Notes: generated from the letters alone by a model not told the origin. Counted from the stretch's first letter, positions 52,492 to 61,685 are shown. The stretch is DNA of 64,000 bases from 0-14-0-80-60-11 sp049322355 (GCA_049322355.1 JBMORG010000027.1:372001-436000), one strand, 5' to 3'. Numbers and translations are program-made.

Positions 52492-53730
52492 ATGACTAAA
52501 GAAGAGAGGTTTCGACGGCTCAGCCAGCACCTGGATACTTACCAAGAATCAGTGATAGAATTGCAGCGGGGTCTGGTCTCCCGGGTGGCGCTGGGGCCGG
52601 AAGTGGGAGGAGTGGGCGAGGCCGATAAGGCCGCGTTTCTGACGGACCTGTTGACCGGTTGGGGGCTTAAGGTGGATGATTATCCCGCCCCTGATGACCG
52701 GGTGCCGGGCGGGGTGCGCCCCAACCTGGTGTCCTGCCTGCCGGGGAAAAAACCGGAAAAGGTCTGGGTGCTGAGCCATACGGACGTGGTCCCCCCGGGG
52801 GACCTGAGCCTCTGGGACTCCGATCCTTTTATTCTGAGGGTGGACGGCGACCGCCTTTACGGGCGGGGCACCGAGGACGACCATCATGGCATCGTCATGT
52901 CTCTCATGGCCGTCAAGGCCTTCCTGGATCTTAAGATTGTCCCGGAGCGCACCATCGCCCTGGCCCTGGTGGCGGACGAGGAAACCGGCAACGAGAAAGG
53001 TTTGAGTCATTTGCTTCGTACGCAGCGGCAGCTCTTTTCCGAGCGGGACCTGATCATCGTTCCAGATGCCGGGCGCCAGGACGGCACCATGATAGAGGTG
53101 GCGGAAAAGAGCATCCTCTGGCTCAAGCTGACCCTGCTGGGACAGCAGAGCCACGCCTCCCGCCCCCACAAGGCCAAGAACACCTTAAAAGCTGCGGCCC
53201 ACGTGATTGTGGCCCTGGATGACCTGCACCGGGAATTTCCTTTGCACAACCCGCTGTTCCGGCCTCCCATGAGCACCTTTGAGCCCACCAGGAAAGAGGC
53301 CAACGTGCCCAATATCAACACCATTCCAGGCCGTGACGTCTTTTATCTGGATTGCCGGGTATTGCCGGATTACGACCTGGGCCAAGTCACTGAGCGGGTC
53401 CGGGCTATCGCCACTGAGGCGGCCGGGAAATTTGGGATCACCGTGGCTGTGGAACCGGTGCAGACGCTGGCCAGCGCGCCGCCCACATCACCGGAGGCCC
53501 CTGTGGTGAAAGCCTTACAGGAGGCAGTGCGGCAAGTTTACGGGAAGGAGGCTACTCCCCAGGGGATCGGCGGCGGCACTGTGGCCGCGTTTTTTAGGAA
53601 GGAGGGCCTGCCCGCAGCGGTATGGATGACCGCCAATGACTGCGCCCACCAACCCAACGAATTTTGCTACCTGAGCCACATCTTGGGCGACGCCAAGGTT
53701 TTGGCCCATGTGAGCTTGATGGCGGAGTAA
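52492..53730 (+). CDS. M20 family metallo-hydrolase (ArgE/DapE type)
   Basis: 412 residues. Metal and catalytic motifs: LSHTDVVPPGD (His96, Asp98), YGRGTEDDHHG, ADEETGNEKG (general base Glu and metal Glu) and a late His in NDCAHQPNEF. A dimerisation domain is inserted in the middle. The family removes acyl or amino-acid groups by amide hydrolysis, as in DapE, ArgE or carboxypeptidases; substrate unknown. It is divergent from mce with a 288-bp shared upstream region. Confidence 0.87.
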   Translation: MTKEERFRRLSQHLDTYQESVIELQRGLVSRVALGPEVGGVGEADKAAFLTDLLTGWGLKVDDYPAPDDRVPGGVRPNLVSCLPGKKPEKVWVLSHTDVVPPGDLSLWDSDPFILRVDGDRLYGRGTEDDHHGIVMSLMAVKAFLDLKIVPERTIALALVADEETGNEKGLSHLLRTQRQLFSERDLIIVPDAGRQDGTMIEVAEKSILWLKLTLLGQQSHASRPHKAKNTLKAAAHVIVALDDLHREFPLHNPLFRPPMSTFEPTRKEANVPNINTIPGRDVFYLDCRVLPDYDLGQVTERVRAIATEAAGKFGITVAVEPVQTLASAPPTSPEAPVVKALQEAVRQVYGKEATPQGIGGGTVAAFFRKEGLPAAVWMTANDCAHQPNEFCYLSHILGDAKVLAHVSLMAE

Positions 53731-53764
53731 GGCGGTGGCGGCGGAGATGGCCACCCCGCAATAA

Positions 53765-54055
53765 TCACGGATAGTCAACCGGGCGCTTGGGCCACATTAT
53801 GCAGTGGTCCCAGGCAGAACATTCCAGGCGATAATCTTGATTATCGGCATCGGTGATAAAGTAGTTGAGCGGGTCTTCCGCCAGCATTTCCGCCCATTCC
53901 TCCCGGGCGTCGTCGGCATCCGTGGACCCCAGCCAGGGGCGCACGGAATAGGGTTCGTCAAAGCCCACATGGTGCAGCAACTCCCGGGGGTTATCGTCCA
54001 GCACCAGATAGGAGTGGACCCCTTCATGACAGCGGACAACTATGGCGCAGGCCAT
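53765..54055 (-). CDS. Small protein of unknown function
   Basis: 96 residues from the ATG at 54055, supported by a textbook AGGAGG seven bases upstream; an in-frame ATG at 54085 lacks one. It is acidic and aromatic-rich (DDAREEWAEMLAEDPLNYF, LECSAWDHCIMWPKRP), with no signal peptide or TM segment. I recognise no family. It converges on the M20 gene and diverges from the lipoprotein gene at 54091. Confidence 0.65.
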   Translation of the reverse strand: MACAIVVRCHEGVHSYLVLDDNPRELLHHVGFDEPYSVRPWLGSTDADDAREEWAEMLAEDPLNYFITDADNQDYRLECSAWDHCIMWPKRPVDYP

Positions 54056-54090
54056 ACCACGACCTCCTCGATCTAAGTTTTTCATATATT

Positions 54091-54621
54091 ATGGGGAAGA
54101 CGGCTGATAAGGCAACACCATTGAAAAAATCTTTCTTTTGGCCCTTTCTGTTTCGGCTTTTCGGCTTCCGCCGGGGCTTGGAGGTCTTATTCCTTTGCAG
54201 CCTCCTGGGGCTGGGCGCCTGTGGTGAACTCCGGCCGCGCCCCGCCACCTTTGACCCCCAGGCTTACACCCCTATAGAATACCAAAATCTCCTGGCGCCG
54301 CGCCAGGCCGGACTTCACGCGGGCGAGAAAATCCGGGTAAAAGCCTATTTCTGGCAATATCTGGATTATGAACCGGCCATGATTCGAAATTACCTTACTC
54401 TGCTGCGCTATCCCATCCAATGGTACCGGCTCCGCTGGTTTGCCATTTACCGCACGGATGACCTGACCGGCTACTACGATCTGGCTGCCATAACGCCGGA
54501 ATTGGCTGAGCACTATGACTTGCAGCGGCTGGACCCGGTCCTGATCTATGGGGAACTTTCCCAACTGGGCATGGGCCTGTTCCTGCAAGTTTTTCATATG
54601 GAGAAAATTGTGGAGGACTGA
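54091..54621 (+). CDS. Lipoprotein of unknown function
   Basis: 176 residues. A basic/aromatic N-terminus is followed by a hydrophobic stretch and the lipobox LGAC, so a lipoprotein exposed in the periplasm is likely. The mature part has many Tyr/Trp/Arg residues (WQYLDYEPAMIRNYL, YPIQWYRLRWFAIY) but no domain that I know. Start region lacks a strong ribosome-binding site. It precedes the PAS-domain gene by 124 bp. Confidence 0.7.
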   Translation: MGKTADKATPLKKSFFWPFLFRLFGFRRGLEVLFLCSLLGLGACGELRPRPATFDPQAYTPIEYQNLLAPRQAGLHAGEKIRVKAYFWQYLDYEPAMIRNYLTLLRYPIQWYRLRWFAIYRTDDLTGYYDLAAITPELAEHYDLQRLDPVLIYGELSQLGMGLFLQVFHMEKIVED

Positions 54622-54745
54622 GGGGGGATTGTAGGTGATTATGGTGGCCATTCGGAATGGTCCCACGGTTAAAGATAGCGTGATCTTTTAGGATTTTGAT
54701 ATAATTAAAGAAACCTGGGGCTTTTTGCTCCCTCTGAGGCCATGG

Positions 54746-55591
54746 ATGGACAATACAGATCGGGACAAGGCTGAACTCCTCGCCGAATTGGCGGCATTGC
54801 GCCAGCGGGTGGTGGCCCTGGAACAGGAAGAATCGCGGTATCATCGGCTGACCGATGCCTGGCGGGATTTATCGGCCCAGTATGAAGCCATCATCGAAGC
54901 CTTCGACGGTCTCATCTATATCTGCTCCCAAAACTACGAAGTGGAATTCATGAACCAGCGCTTTATAGAGCGCCAGGGCAATTATCCTTTAGGACAGAAA
55001 TGCTTTCAGGCGCTTCATGGACTTAACGAAGTATGTCCCTGGTGCATCAATGACCGGGTCTTCCGGGGAGAAACGGTGCGTTGGGAGGTGCAAAGCCCCA
55101 AAGACCACCGCTGGTATCATGTGGTCAACACTCCCATCCGGCATCCCGACGGCAGTGTGTCCAAAATGGCGATGATTCAGGATGTCACCAACGAGAAGTT
55201 AATGGAGAAAGCCTTGCAGGAATCGGAAGCCAGATACCGGGGCATCTTCGAAAACGCGGTGATCGGCATCTTCCAGAGCACTCCCGACGGCCGCCTGCTC
55301 AGCGTCAACCCGGCGATGAGTCAGATTTACGGTTATGACTCGCCGGAAGATATGATTGCCAGCGTCATGGACCTGGGCCATCAGGTCTTTGTGAACCCGC
55401 AGGACCGGGAGGAAATGAAGCGCGAATTAGCAGATAGGGGAGTAATTCGCGGCCAGGAATATCAGATGTACCGCAAGGACGGGAGCACCTTCTGGGTCTG
55501 GGTGGACGCCCGGGCCGTGCGGAACGAAGATGGCACCATCAGTTATTATGAAGGTTTTGTTCAGGATATCTCGACCCCCCCAAAAAAATAA
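54746..55591 (+). CDS. Double-PAS sensor protein without output domain
   Basis: 281 residues from the ATG at 54746 (GAGG six bases upstream). A short coiled coil (about 5-40) leads to two PAS domains: about 45-150 and 165-278, the second ending in a PAC-type sequence (FWVWVDARAVRNEDGTISYYEGFVQDIS). The first PAS carries an unusual cysteine set, CFQALHGLNEVCPWC. There is no histidine kinase, GGDEF, EAL or HTH region, so signals must be passed to a partner. Possible roles are redox or ligand sensing; this is inference. Confidence 0.85.
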   Translation: MDNTDRDKAELLAELAALRQRVVALEQEESRYHRLTDAWRDLSAQYEAIIEAFDGLIYICSQNYEVEFMNQRFIERQGNYPLGQKCFQALHGLNEVCPWCINDRVFRGETVRWEVQSPKDHRWYHVVNTPIRHPDGSVSKMAMIQDVTNEKLMEKALQESEARYRGIFENAVIGIFQSTPDGRLLSVNPAMSQIYGYDSPEDMIASVMDLGHQVFVNPQDREEMKRELADRGVIRGQEYQMYRKDGSTFWVWVDARAVRNEDGTISYYEGFVQDISTPPKK

Positions 55592-55624
55592 ATTGGCGAT
55601 ACATCGCTCCCCCCAAAAATCCTC

Positions 55625-56344
55625 TTAGCTCCCCCCCAGGTAGGCCTCCAGAACCTTGGGGTGATGCCGCAGTTCTCGAGCCTTTCCGGTCAACGCGATT
55701 TCCCCGGTTTCCAGGATATAGGCCCGGTGCGCCACCTCCAGGGCCATAAGGGCGTTTTGCTCCACCAGGAGGATGGAGGTCCCCTGCTGGTTGATGCGCT
55801 GGATCACCCGGAAGATCTCCCGCACCAGAAGGGGCGCCAGTCCCATGGAAGGTTCATCCAGAAGCAAGAGCCGGGCCCGGCTCATCAAGGCCCGGCCCAC
55901 CGCGAGCATCTGCTGTTCGCCTCCGGAGAGAGTGTTGCCCCACTGCCGGCGGCGCTCTCCCAGGCGGGGGAAAAGGGTAAAAACTTCCTCCAGATCTTGT
56001 TGAATCTCCGGATCCCGGCGCCGGTAGGCCGCCAGACGGAGATTTTCCAGGACCGTCAGGTTGCCGAAAATGCCCCGGCCCTCCGGCACGTGGGCGATGC
56101 CCCGCTGCACCCGGAGATGGGCCGGCATCCCCAACAGGTCCTGGCCGTCCAGACTCACCCGGCCTTGGGCCACCCGGAGAAGGCCAGATATTGCTTGCAA
56201 GATGGAGGATTTTCCCGCGCCGTTGGCTCCGATAAGGGTGACGATCTCTCCGGTCCCCACGTAAAAGGAGACTCCCCGGACCGCATGGATGCGGTCATAG
56301 GAAACCCATAGATCTTCCACGGCCAGAAGCAGGTTATTGCTCAT
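55625..56344 (-). CDS. livF: Branched-chain amino acid ABC transporter, ATP-binding protein LivF
   Basis: 239 residues. Walker A GANGAGKSS, signature LSGGEQQMLAVGRAL, Walker B LLLLDEPSMGLAP and the H-loop are intact. The start overlaps the livG stop by four bases (ATGA). With LivG it energises uptake by LivH and LivM. Confidence 0.95.
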   Translation of the reverse strand: MSNNLLLAVEDLWVSYDRIHAVRGVSFYVGTGEIVTLIGANGAGKSSILQAISGLLRVAQGRVSLDGQDLLGMPAHLRVQRGIAHVPEGRGIFGNLTVLENLRLAAYRRRDPEIQQDLEEVFTLFPRLGERRRQWGNTLSGGEQQMLAVGRALMSRARLLLLDEPSMGLAPLLVREIFRVIQRINQQGTSILLVEQNALMALEVAHRAYILETGEIALTGKARELRHHPKVLEAYLGGS

Positions 56345-57150
56345 GAAACCCCGCAGCCTCTCTCCGATTCTTGGTCCATCAGGTCACCGTCTTTCCCCAG
56401 ATAAGCCTCCAACACCGCAGGGTTATGCTGGATTTCCTGGGGAGAACCGGTGGCGATAGTTTCGCCGAAATCCAGAACCGTGAGCCTCTGGCAAAGATTT
56501 ATCACTACCCGCATCTGGTGTTCGATCAGAAGGATCGTCAGGGAAAAGTCGTCCTGCACCTGCCGGATGAGGCGCATCAAATCTTCGATTTCGGACTGGT
56601 TCATGCCCGCCGCGGGTTCATCCAGCAACAATAACCGGGGCCGGCTGATCAAGGCCCGGGCCATTTCGATGCGCCGCTGCTCGCCGTAGGGCAGGTGCCG
56701 GGCCGGGGTGTGGGCATAGTGGGTGAGGCCGAAGCGCTCCAGCAACTCAAAGGCCTGGCGGGTCTGATGGGATTCCATGGCGGTGAAGCGCCGACTGCGC
56801 CGGAGGGCATCCAGCAGGGAGTAGTGATGCTCGGCAAAGGCGCCCAAACGGACATTATCCAGGACACTCAAGTCCTTAAACAAACGAATATTCTGAAAGG
56901 TCCGGGCAATCCCCGCAGCGGTGATGCGATGGGAGGGCCAGGCGCTGATGTCCTCCCCCCGGAATTTGATGCATCCCTGACTGATGCGGAAGACCCCGGT
57001 GATAAGGTTGAACACAGTGGTTTTGCCCGCGCCGTTGGGCCCGATGAGTCCCACCAGTTCGCCGGGAAAGAGCGTAAGCGAAAATTCGTTCAACGCCCGG
57101 AGGCCGCCGAAATTATGGGAAAGGTCGTTGATTTCTAATAGTGCTTGCAT
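56341..57150 (-). CDS. livG: Branched-chain amino acid ABC transporter, ATP-binding protein LivG
   Basis: 269 residues. Walker A GPNGAGKTT, LPYGEQRRIEMARAL in place of the usual LSGGQ signature (normal for LivG), and Walker B LLLLDEPAAGMNQSE. The long insert after the Walker A region (FQNIRLFKDLSVLDNVRLG) is the LivG pattern. It follows livM by 20 bp. Confidence 0.95.
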   Translation of the reverse strand: MQALLEINDLSHNFGGLRALNEFSLTLFPGELVGLIGPNGAGKTTVFNLITGVFRISQGCIKFRGEDISAWPSHRITAAGIARTFQNIRLFKDLSVLDNVRLGAFAEHHYSLLDALRRSRRFTAMESHQTRQAFELLERFGLTHYAHTPARHLPYGEQRRIEMARALISRPRLLLLDEPAAGMNQSEIEDLMRLIRQVQDDFSLTILLIEHQMRVVINLCQRLTVLDFGETIATGSPQEIQHNPAVLEAYLGKDGDLMDQESERGCGVS

Positions 57151-57170
57151 GCTCTTTCGGTTACTCTACT

Positions 57171-58187
57171 CTAACCGCCCGGCGCCAAACCCTTGGACAC
57201 GGAAGGGGGCCCCGGGGCGTTGTCTTCGGGCGCGGCCAACTTCGGCTTAAACAGACCCGCCTCTTTAAAACCCATGAGTCCCTGGGGTCGAAAAATCATG
57301 AGCAGAACCAACAAGAGCGGCCCCACCACCCAGCGCCAGATGCCCAAGGGCCGCAGCAACTCCAGGAGCACCGTGAAGATGATGGCGCCCAGGAGCGACC
57401 CCGTCAGGCTGCCTACTCCGCCCAGATAGACCATGACCAGCATGTCGGTGGATTTCAAGATGGAAAAGCTCCGGGGATTGATGAATTGGAGCAGGTGGGC
57501 ATATAAGCCCCCGGCCACCCCGGCAAAAAAGGCGGAAATGAGGAAAGCGTAGAGTTTGAGACGCCGGGTATCAACGGAGGTCAGGTTGGCGGCCACCTCG
57601 TCTTCCCGGATGGCCATGATCCCCCGGCCGAAGTTGGAATAGACCAGGTTGCGCAAGATCCACAGGGTTAACAGCACCCAGGCCACCACCCAGAAAAGGG
57701 TGGTAAGCCGGGGCATGCCCAGGTAACCCCGGGGGCCGCCTAAAGCCGGGATATTTTCCAGCACGCTCTTGACGATCATGTTGAAGGCCAGGGTGACGAT
57801 GGCCAGGTAATCTCCCCGGGTGCGGAAGGAGGGATAGGCCACCACCAGCCCGGCTACCGCCGCGGCGGCGCCACCGCAGATCAGCACCGCCGGAAAGGCC
57901 AGGAAATCCCAGGTCCGGGGCAGCACCGCCACGGTGAGCACCGAGGCCGCATAGGCGCCGATGCCCATGAATCCGGCGTGGCCCACGGAAAATTCCCCCA
58001 TGTAGCCGTTCACCAGATTCAAGCTCAGGGTAAGGATCATGTTGATCCCCACATACATGAGGATCTGGACCACGTAGGGGTTGAGGAGGCCGGAGGCGGG
58101 CAGACCCCAGGCCAGGGCCAGGAGCAGGGCGGCTCCTAACATCACAGCTATGCGGCTTTGCCCCCACCCGGCGACTTTAGCGGGCAT
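57171..58187 (-). CDS. livM: Branched-chain amino acid ABC transporter permease LivM
   Basis: 338 residues, about ten TM helices. Family sequences: NLVNGYMGEFSVGHAGFMGIGAYA at the start and IRENEVAA-like AIREDEVAANLTSVDTRRLK, the coupling region to the ATPases, plus GGVGSLTGSLLGA. It is separated from livH by two genes of unknown function, which is unusual. Confidence 0.93.
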   Translation of the reverse strand: MPAKVAGWGQSRIAVMLGAALLLALAWGLPASGLLNPYVVQILMYVGINMILTLSLNLVNGYMGEFSVGHAGFMGIGAYAASVLTVAVLPRTWDFLAFPAVLICGGAAAAVAGLVVAYPSFRTRGDYLAIVTLAFNMIVKSVLENIPALGGPRGYLGMPRLTTLFWVVAWVLLTLWILRNLVYSNFGRGIMAIREDEVAANLTSVDTRRLKLYAFLISAFFAGVAGGLYAHLLQFINPRSFSILKSTDMLVMVYLGGVGSLTGSLLGAIIFTVLLELLRPLGIWRWVVGPLLLVLLMIFRPQGLMGFKEAGLFKPKLAAPEDNAPGPPSVSKGLAPGG

Positions 58188-58238
58188 AGGCTAAAGAGGT
58201 AAAGTCTCTGGTCAGGCTCAAGGGGGTGGAACGCCTAA

Positions 58239-58574
58239 TCATATTGGTATAATAATCTTGAAGGCAGTATCAATAAGCAAGTTGATGGCCTGAGTGCGAA
58301 ATTTATCAATCTTGGCCGCCTTTAAACCGGCTTGTTTCAACGCTTCCATGGCGGCCAGGTCTTTGAGGCCTTCCACCAGGGATTTAAATTCCTCTTGCGT
58401 TATCTCCTTATTATTCAGCATCTTCAGCCACCGCTGCAGGTCAGCCTTGGACTTTTCCAGGAACGCTTGGCCATCTTGCAGCGCGGCCTGCCAGTTTTTC
58501 TTGCCGAAATTATCCTTGGCAAGTTGGGCCATTCCCTCTTTAAGGTCCTGGAGAAATTTATCAAATTCAGGCAT
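58239..58574 (-). CDS. Small helical protein inside the liv operon
   Basis: 111 residues, almost entirely charged amphipathic helix (FDKFLQDLKEGMAQLAKDN, QAFLEKSKADLQRWLKML), ending in a short hydrophobic tail (LLIDTAFKIIIPI). No signal peptide and no known domain. It follows the lipoprotein gene by 11 bp, so the two form a pair between livH and livM. Function unknown. Confidence 0.7.
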   Translation of the reverse strand: MPEFDKFLQDLKEGMAQLAKDNFGKKNWQAALQDGQAFLEKSKADLQRWLKMLNNKEITQEEFKSLVEGLKDLAAMEALKQAGLKAAKIDKFRTQAINLLIDTAFKIIIPI

Positions 58575-58585
58575 GGGCTTCTCCC

Positions 58586-59044
58586 TTATTTGGCTTTGCC
58601 ACTTTCCAATGCGATGATTTTGTCAAAGGCATCGCTCACTTGCATCTTTTTCTCCGTGATGAAGCCCTTTGAAAGCACCGATTTTTTTTGCCATAAGGTG
58701 AGAAAGCCGCCCAACAGATTGCCGTTGGGGTTTTTGAGAATTTCCCACATCTGGGTAGAAACCTCGTTGCTCGGCACCCCCTTGGCGTCCTCGTAGGCCT
58801 TCTCCAGGTCGAGGCGCAAAGTCTGGGCCGCCGCCTGATGCTGGGAGTAGGGTTCGGTGGCTTTGTCCATCAGGTTGAGAGATTCCACTTTTAAGGAGAC
58901 GGCCTTATCATAGGCCGGCGGGCGGTGCGGCGCGATGGTGGGCGCACAACCCGCCGCGAGCACCATGATGACCAGCGAACTGACGACGACCCCCATTCTT
59001 AGCGGTGCGTTCCAACCTGAGCCATAAAAAACTCTGGCAGCCAT
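58586..59044 (-). CDS. Lipoprotein of unknown function inside the liv operon
   Basis: 152 residues. The lipobox LAAGC ends a hydrophobic segment at about 16-33. The mature part is a helical protein with aligned charged residues (AVSLKVESLNLMDKATEPY, LRLDLEKAYEDAKGVP). An AGGAGG box lies nine bases upstream of the ATG. No family assigned. It pairs with the helical protein downstream; together they interrupt the livH-livM order. Confidence 0.75.
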   Translation of the reverse strand: MAARVFYGSGWNAPLRMGVVVSSLVIMVLAAGCAPTIAPHRPPAYDKAVSLKVESLNLMDKATEPYSQHQAAAQTLRLDLEKAYEDAKGVPSNEVSTQMWEILKNPNGNLLGGFLTLWQKKSVLSKGFITEKKMQVSDAFDKIIALESGKAK

Positions 59045-59197
59045 GAGAGCTTTCCTCCTGCAATCGGTAAAATTGAGATGAGGTTCACCGATCCCAGTAT
59101 GTCATAATTTACATAAAATATTAATGGCTAATTTTGCTCCCTGGTAGTGCCTGACTTTCTGATCATGTGCCCAAGTTTAGCTTAGGCTCTAAGTTCG

Positions 59198-59219
59198 TTC
59201 CCAAGTTCAAACTTGGGAA
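59198..59219. repeat. TTCCCAAGTT palindrome, family C
   Basis: TTCCCAAGTT (59198-59207) pairs perfectly with AACTTGGGAA (59210-59219) around CA. It lies in the 237-bp gap between livH and the unknown lipoprotein gene and may act as an RNA processing or attenuation site. Confidence 0.6.
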
Positions 59220-59281
59220 TGAGGACAAACCTTATGGGGATGGGGCATGGGCCTTTGTCCCTGGCCCCCTTTCTCCAAACC

Positions 59282-60193
59282 CTACACCCGCTCAAACACC
59301 GGCCGTCCCAAAAGGCCCGTGGGTTTAAAGACCAGCAGGATCAAGAGCATGGAAAAGGCCACAAAGTCCCGGTAGGTGGAGGACGGCAGCAGCACCGGGG
59401 TGAAGACCTCCACCGCGCCCAGGATAAAACCGCCCAGCATGGCCCCCCGGATATTGCCGATGCCGCCCACCACCGCGGCGATAAAGGCCCACCAGCCGAT
59501 GCGCACCCCCATCAAGGGGTCCAGCACCGGGTAGGCCATGCCGTAGAGGAGGCCCCCCGCGGCGGCGATGGCGGAGCCGATGGCAAAAGTCAAGGAAATG
59601 ACCCGGTCCACCGACACCCCCATGAGGGGCACAATGGGGCGGTTATAGGAAATGGCCCGCATGGCCATCCCCAGGAGCGTGCGCCGCACCAGCAGGTCCA
59701 ACAACACCATGAGGACCGCGGCCAGCACAATGATGAGGACCTGCAAGGGAGTAATGGTGAGGCCGGCCACCTGCCAGGTGGTCATGGGAATGAGGGCTGG
59801 AAACTGGCGGGGCTCCGGCCCCAAGAGGCCCAGGGTAAAATATTCCAGGAAGATCCCCACACCCAGAGCGGTGATGACTGCTGAGACCCGGGGCGCCTGG
59901 CGCAAAGGACGGTAGGCCAGGCGTTCGATGGTTACCCCCAAGAGGGCGGTCAAGAGCATACTGAAGGTTAAGGCCCCCAGAAAGACCAGCGCCAGGGGCA
60001 GGTTAAGGGGCAGGCCCAGCAGAAAGAGGGCCCCGGCCAAGGAAAGATAGGTCCCCACCATGAAGATATCGCCGTGGGCGAAGTTGATCATGGTGAGGAT
60101 GCCGTAAACCATGGTGTAGCCCAGGGCGATGAGCGCATAGACGCTCCCTAACTGCAGGGCGTTCAGGACGTTTTGGGCCAGAAGCTGGAACAT
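59282..60193 (-). CDS. livH: Branched-chain amino acid ABC transporter permease LivH
   Basis: 303 residues from the ATG at 60193; a GTG two codons earlier is also possible. Family N-terminus FQLLAQNVLNALQLGSVYAL, IALGYTMVYGILTMINFAHGD, and the coupling/GGIGNIRGAMLGG region near the C-terminus. About eight TM helices. It lies 86 bp downstream of the binding-protein gene. Confidence 0.94.
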   Translation of the reverse strand: MFQLLAQNVLNALQLGSVYALIALGYTMVYGILTMINFAHGDIFMVGTYLSLAGALFLLGLPLNLPLALVFLGALTFSMLLTALLGVTIERLAYRPLRQAPRVSAVITALGVGIFLEYFTLGLLGPEPRQFPALIPMTTWQVAGLTITPLQVLIIVLAAVLMVLLDLLVRRTLLGMAMRAISYNRPIVPLMGVSVDRVISLTFAIGSAIAAAGGLLYGMAYPVLDPLMGVRIGWWAFIAAVVGGIGNIRGAMLGGFILGAVEVFTPVLLPSSTYRDFVAFSMLLILLVFKPTGLLGRPVFERV

Positions 60194-60202
60194 TGACACC
60201 GT

Positions 60203-60270
60203 TTCCGGTTACCGGTTTTCAGTTTTCGGTTAAAAAAAGACCCCTAAGAACCGAGAACTTAAAACCCAAT
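60203..60270. repeat. GGTTTTCAGTTTTCGGTT inverted word repeat, family F
   Basis: GGTTTTCAGTTTTCGGTT (about 60212-60230) faces AACCGAGAACTTAAAACC (about 60249-60266); 16 of 18 positions pair. It lies between livK and livH, within the operon. Confidence 0.65.
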
Positions 60271-60279
60271 CCCTATATT

Positions 60280-61422
60280 TTAAGGCTGCACGGCTGCAAA
60301 GTAACTAAATTTCCCATCCTTAATCAGCAGAATCACCGCGCTCTTGATGGGGTCCCCGGTCCCCTGGAACTTCATGTCCCCGGTTACGCCCTTGTATTCC
60401 TTAATGGCAGCCAGGGCGTCCCGCACCTTCTGACGGTCCAGGGAATTAGCCTGGGTGATAGCCTGGCACAAAAGGCCCCCGGCGTCAAAGGTCAGAGCTG
60501 CGACGTCGTCAGGCTTTTTGCCGTACTTGGTTTCATAATCCTTGATAAATTTCTGGGCCGTGGGGGTGGCGATATCCGGGGCATAGTGGGTGCTGAAATA
60601 ACAGCCTTCCAGGTCGGGGCCGCCCAGGGTCAGGAGTTCGGCGCTGCCCCAGGAATCGGAGCCGATGATGGGGCAGGTGATTCCCAAGCGCCGGGCCTGC
60701 TGGACCTGTAAGGGGACCTCATTATAATAATTGGGCAGAAAGAGCACGTCCGGGTTGGTCGCCCTGATGATGGTGAGTTGGGAGGAGAAATCCTTGTCGT
60801 CCTTGGTATAGGATTGGAAGGCCACCACTTTGCCCCCGGCCTCTTCGAAGAATTTCTGGAAGAATTCGGCAATGCCTTTGTTGTACTCCGAAGCCACGTC
60901 GTAGAGCACCGCCGCAGTTTGGGCCTTGAGGTTGTCCCGGGCGAACTTGGCCATCACCTGTCCCTGAAAATCGTCAATGAAGCAGGCCCGAAAGACGAAT
61001 TTCTTGCCTTCCGTGGTCTTGGGATTGGTGGACCAGGGGCTGATCATGATCACTTTGGCATCCTCGCAGATTCGGGCGGCGGGAATGGCATTGCCGGAGG
61101 CATTGGGACCAATGATGGCCAGGACGTTATTCTGGCTGATAAGCTTTTGAGCCGCCGCAGCCGCGGATTCGGCCTTGTCTTCGTTATCTTCGATAACCAG
61201 CTTTATGGGAAACTGCTTGTCGCCAACCTTGAGGCCGCCACCCTGATTCATCTGGGCCGCCAGGAGTTCCGCGGCCTTTTTGCAGGAATCGCCTACAGTG
61301 GGCTTGCTGCCGGTAAGTTCGGCGTTGACGCCGACGCGAATTTCTTTGGCCTCCTGGGAGCCGCAGCCCCAGATTAAGCCAAGGCTTATCAACAAGATGG
61401 CTGTCCATTTATTCCGGGTCAT
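60280..61422 (-). CDS. livK: Branched-chain amino acid ABC transporter substrate-binding lipoprotein
   Basis: 380 residues from the ATG at 61422 (GAGGAG six bases upstream). Signal ends in IWGC, so the protein is probably a lipoprotein with Cys20. Type I periplasmic-binding fold: IRVGVNAELTGSKPTVGDSC, AIIGPNASGNAIPAARICED, DVASEYNKGIAEFFQKFFEEAGG. It binds leucine, isoleucine, valine or related ligands and delivers them to LivHM. Confidence 0.93.
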   Translation of the reverse strand: MTRNKWTAILLISLGLIWGCGSQEAKEIRVGVNAELTGSKPTVGDSCKKAAELLAAQMNQGGGLKVGDKQFPIKLVIEDNEDKAESAAAAAQKLISQNNVLAIIGPNASGNAIPAARICEDAKVIMISPWSTNPKTTEGKKFVFRACFIDDFQGQVMAKFARDNLKAQTAAVLYDVASEYNKGIAEFFQKFFEEAGGKVVAFQSYTKDDKDFSSQLTIIRATNPDVLFLPNYYNEVPLQVQQARRLGITCPIIGSDSWGSAELLTLGGPDLEGCYFSTHYAPDIATPTAQKFIKDYETKYGKKPDDVAALTFDAGGLLCQAITQANSLDRQKVRDALAAIKEYKGVTGDMKFQGTGDPIKSAVILLIKDGKFSYFAAVQP

Positions 61423-61685
61423 GGTTCGCTCCTCACGATGCTGAGATGCCTCAGGGCGAGCACCTCTCCCTGGGTAATTATCGGATAGCAATCTACCAAA
61501 GGCGCCGTTGTTCCGTCAACTGCAAAGAATAAAACGGGAAAGACGCAACCGCAGTCATGGGGCAGGAATCTCGTTGTCAGGAAGCCGCTTTCAGCCTAAA
61601 ATGGCCGGACGGAGGGATGAGGACATTCCTGCTGTCTGAATTTAAAAAGAGGCATGCCTGAAATAATTTCTGCGATGGGGGCTAC

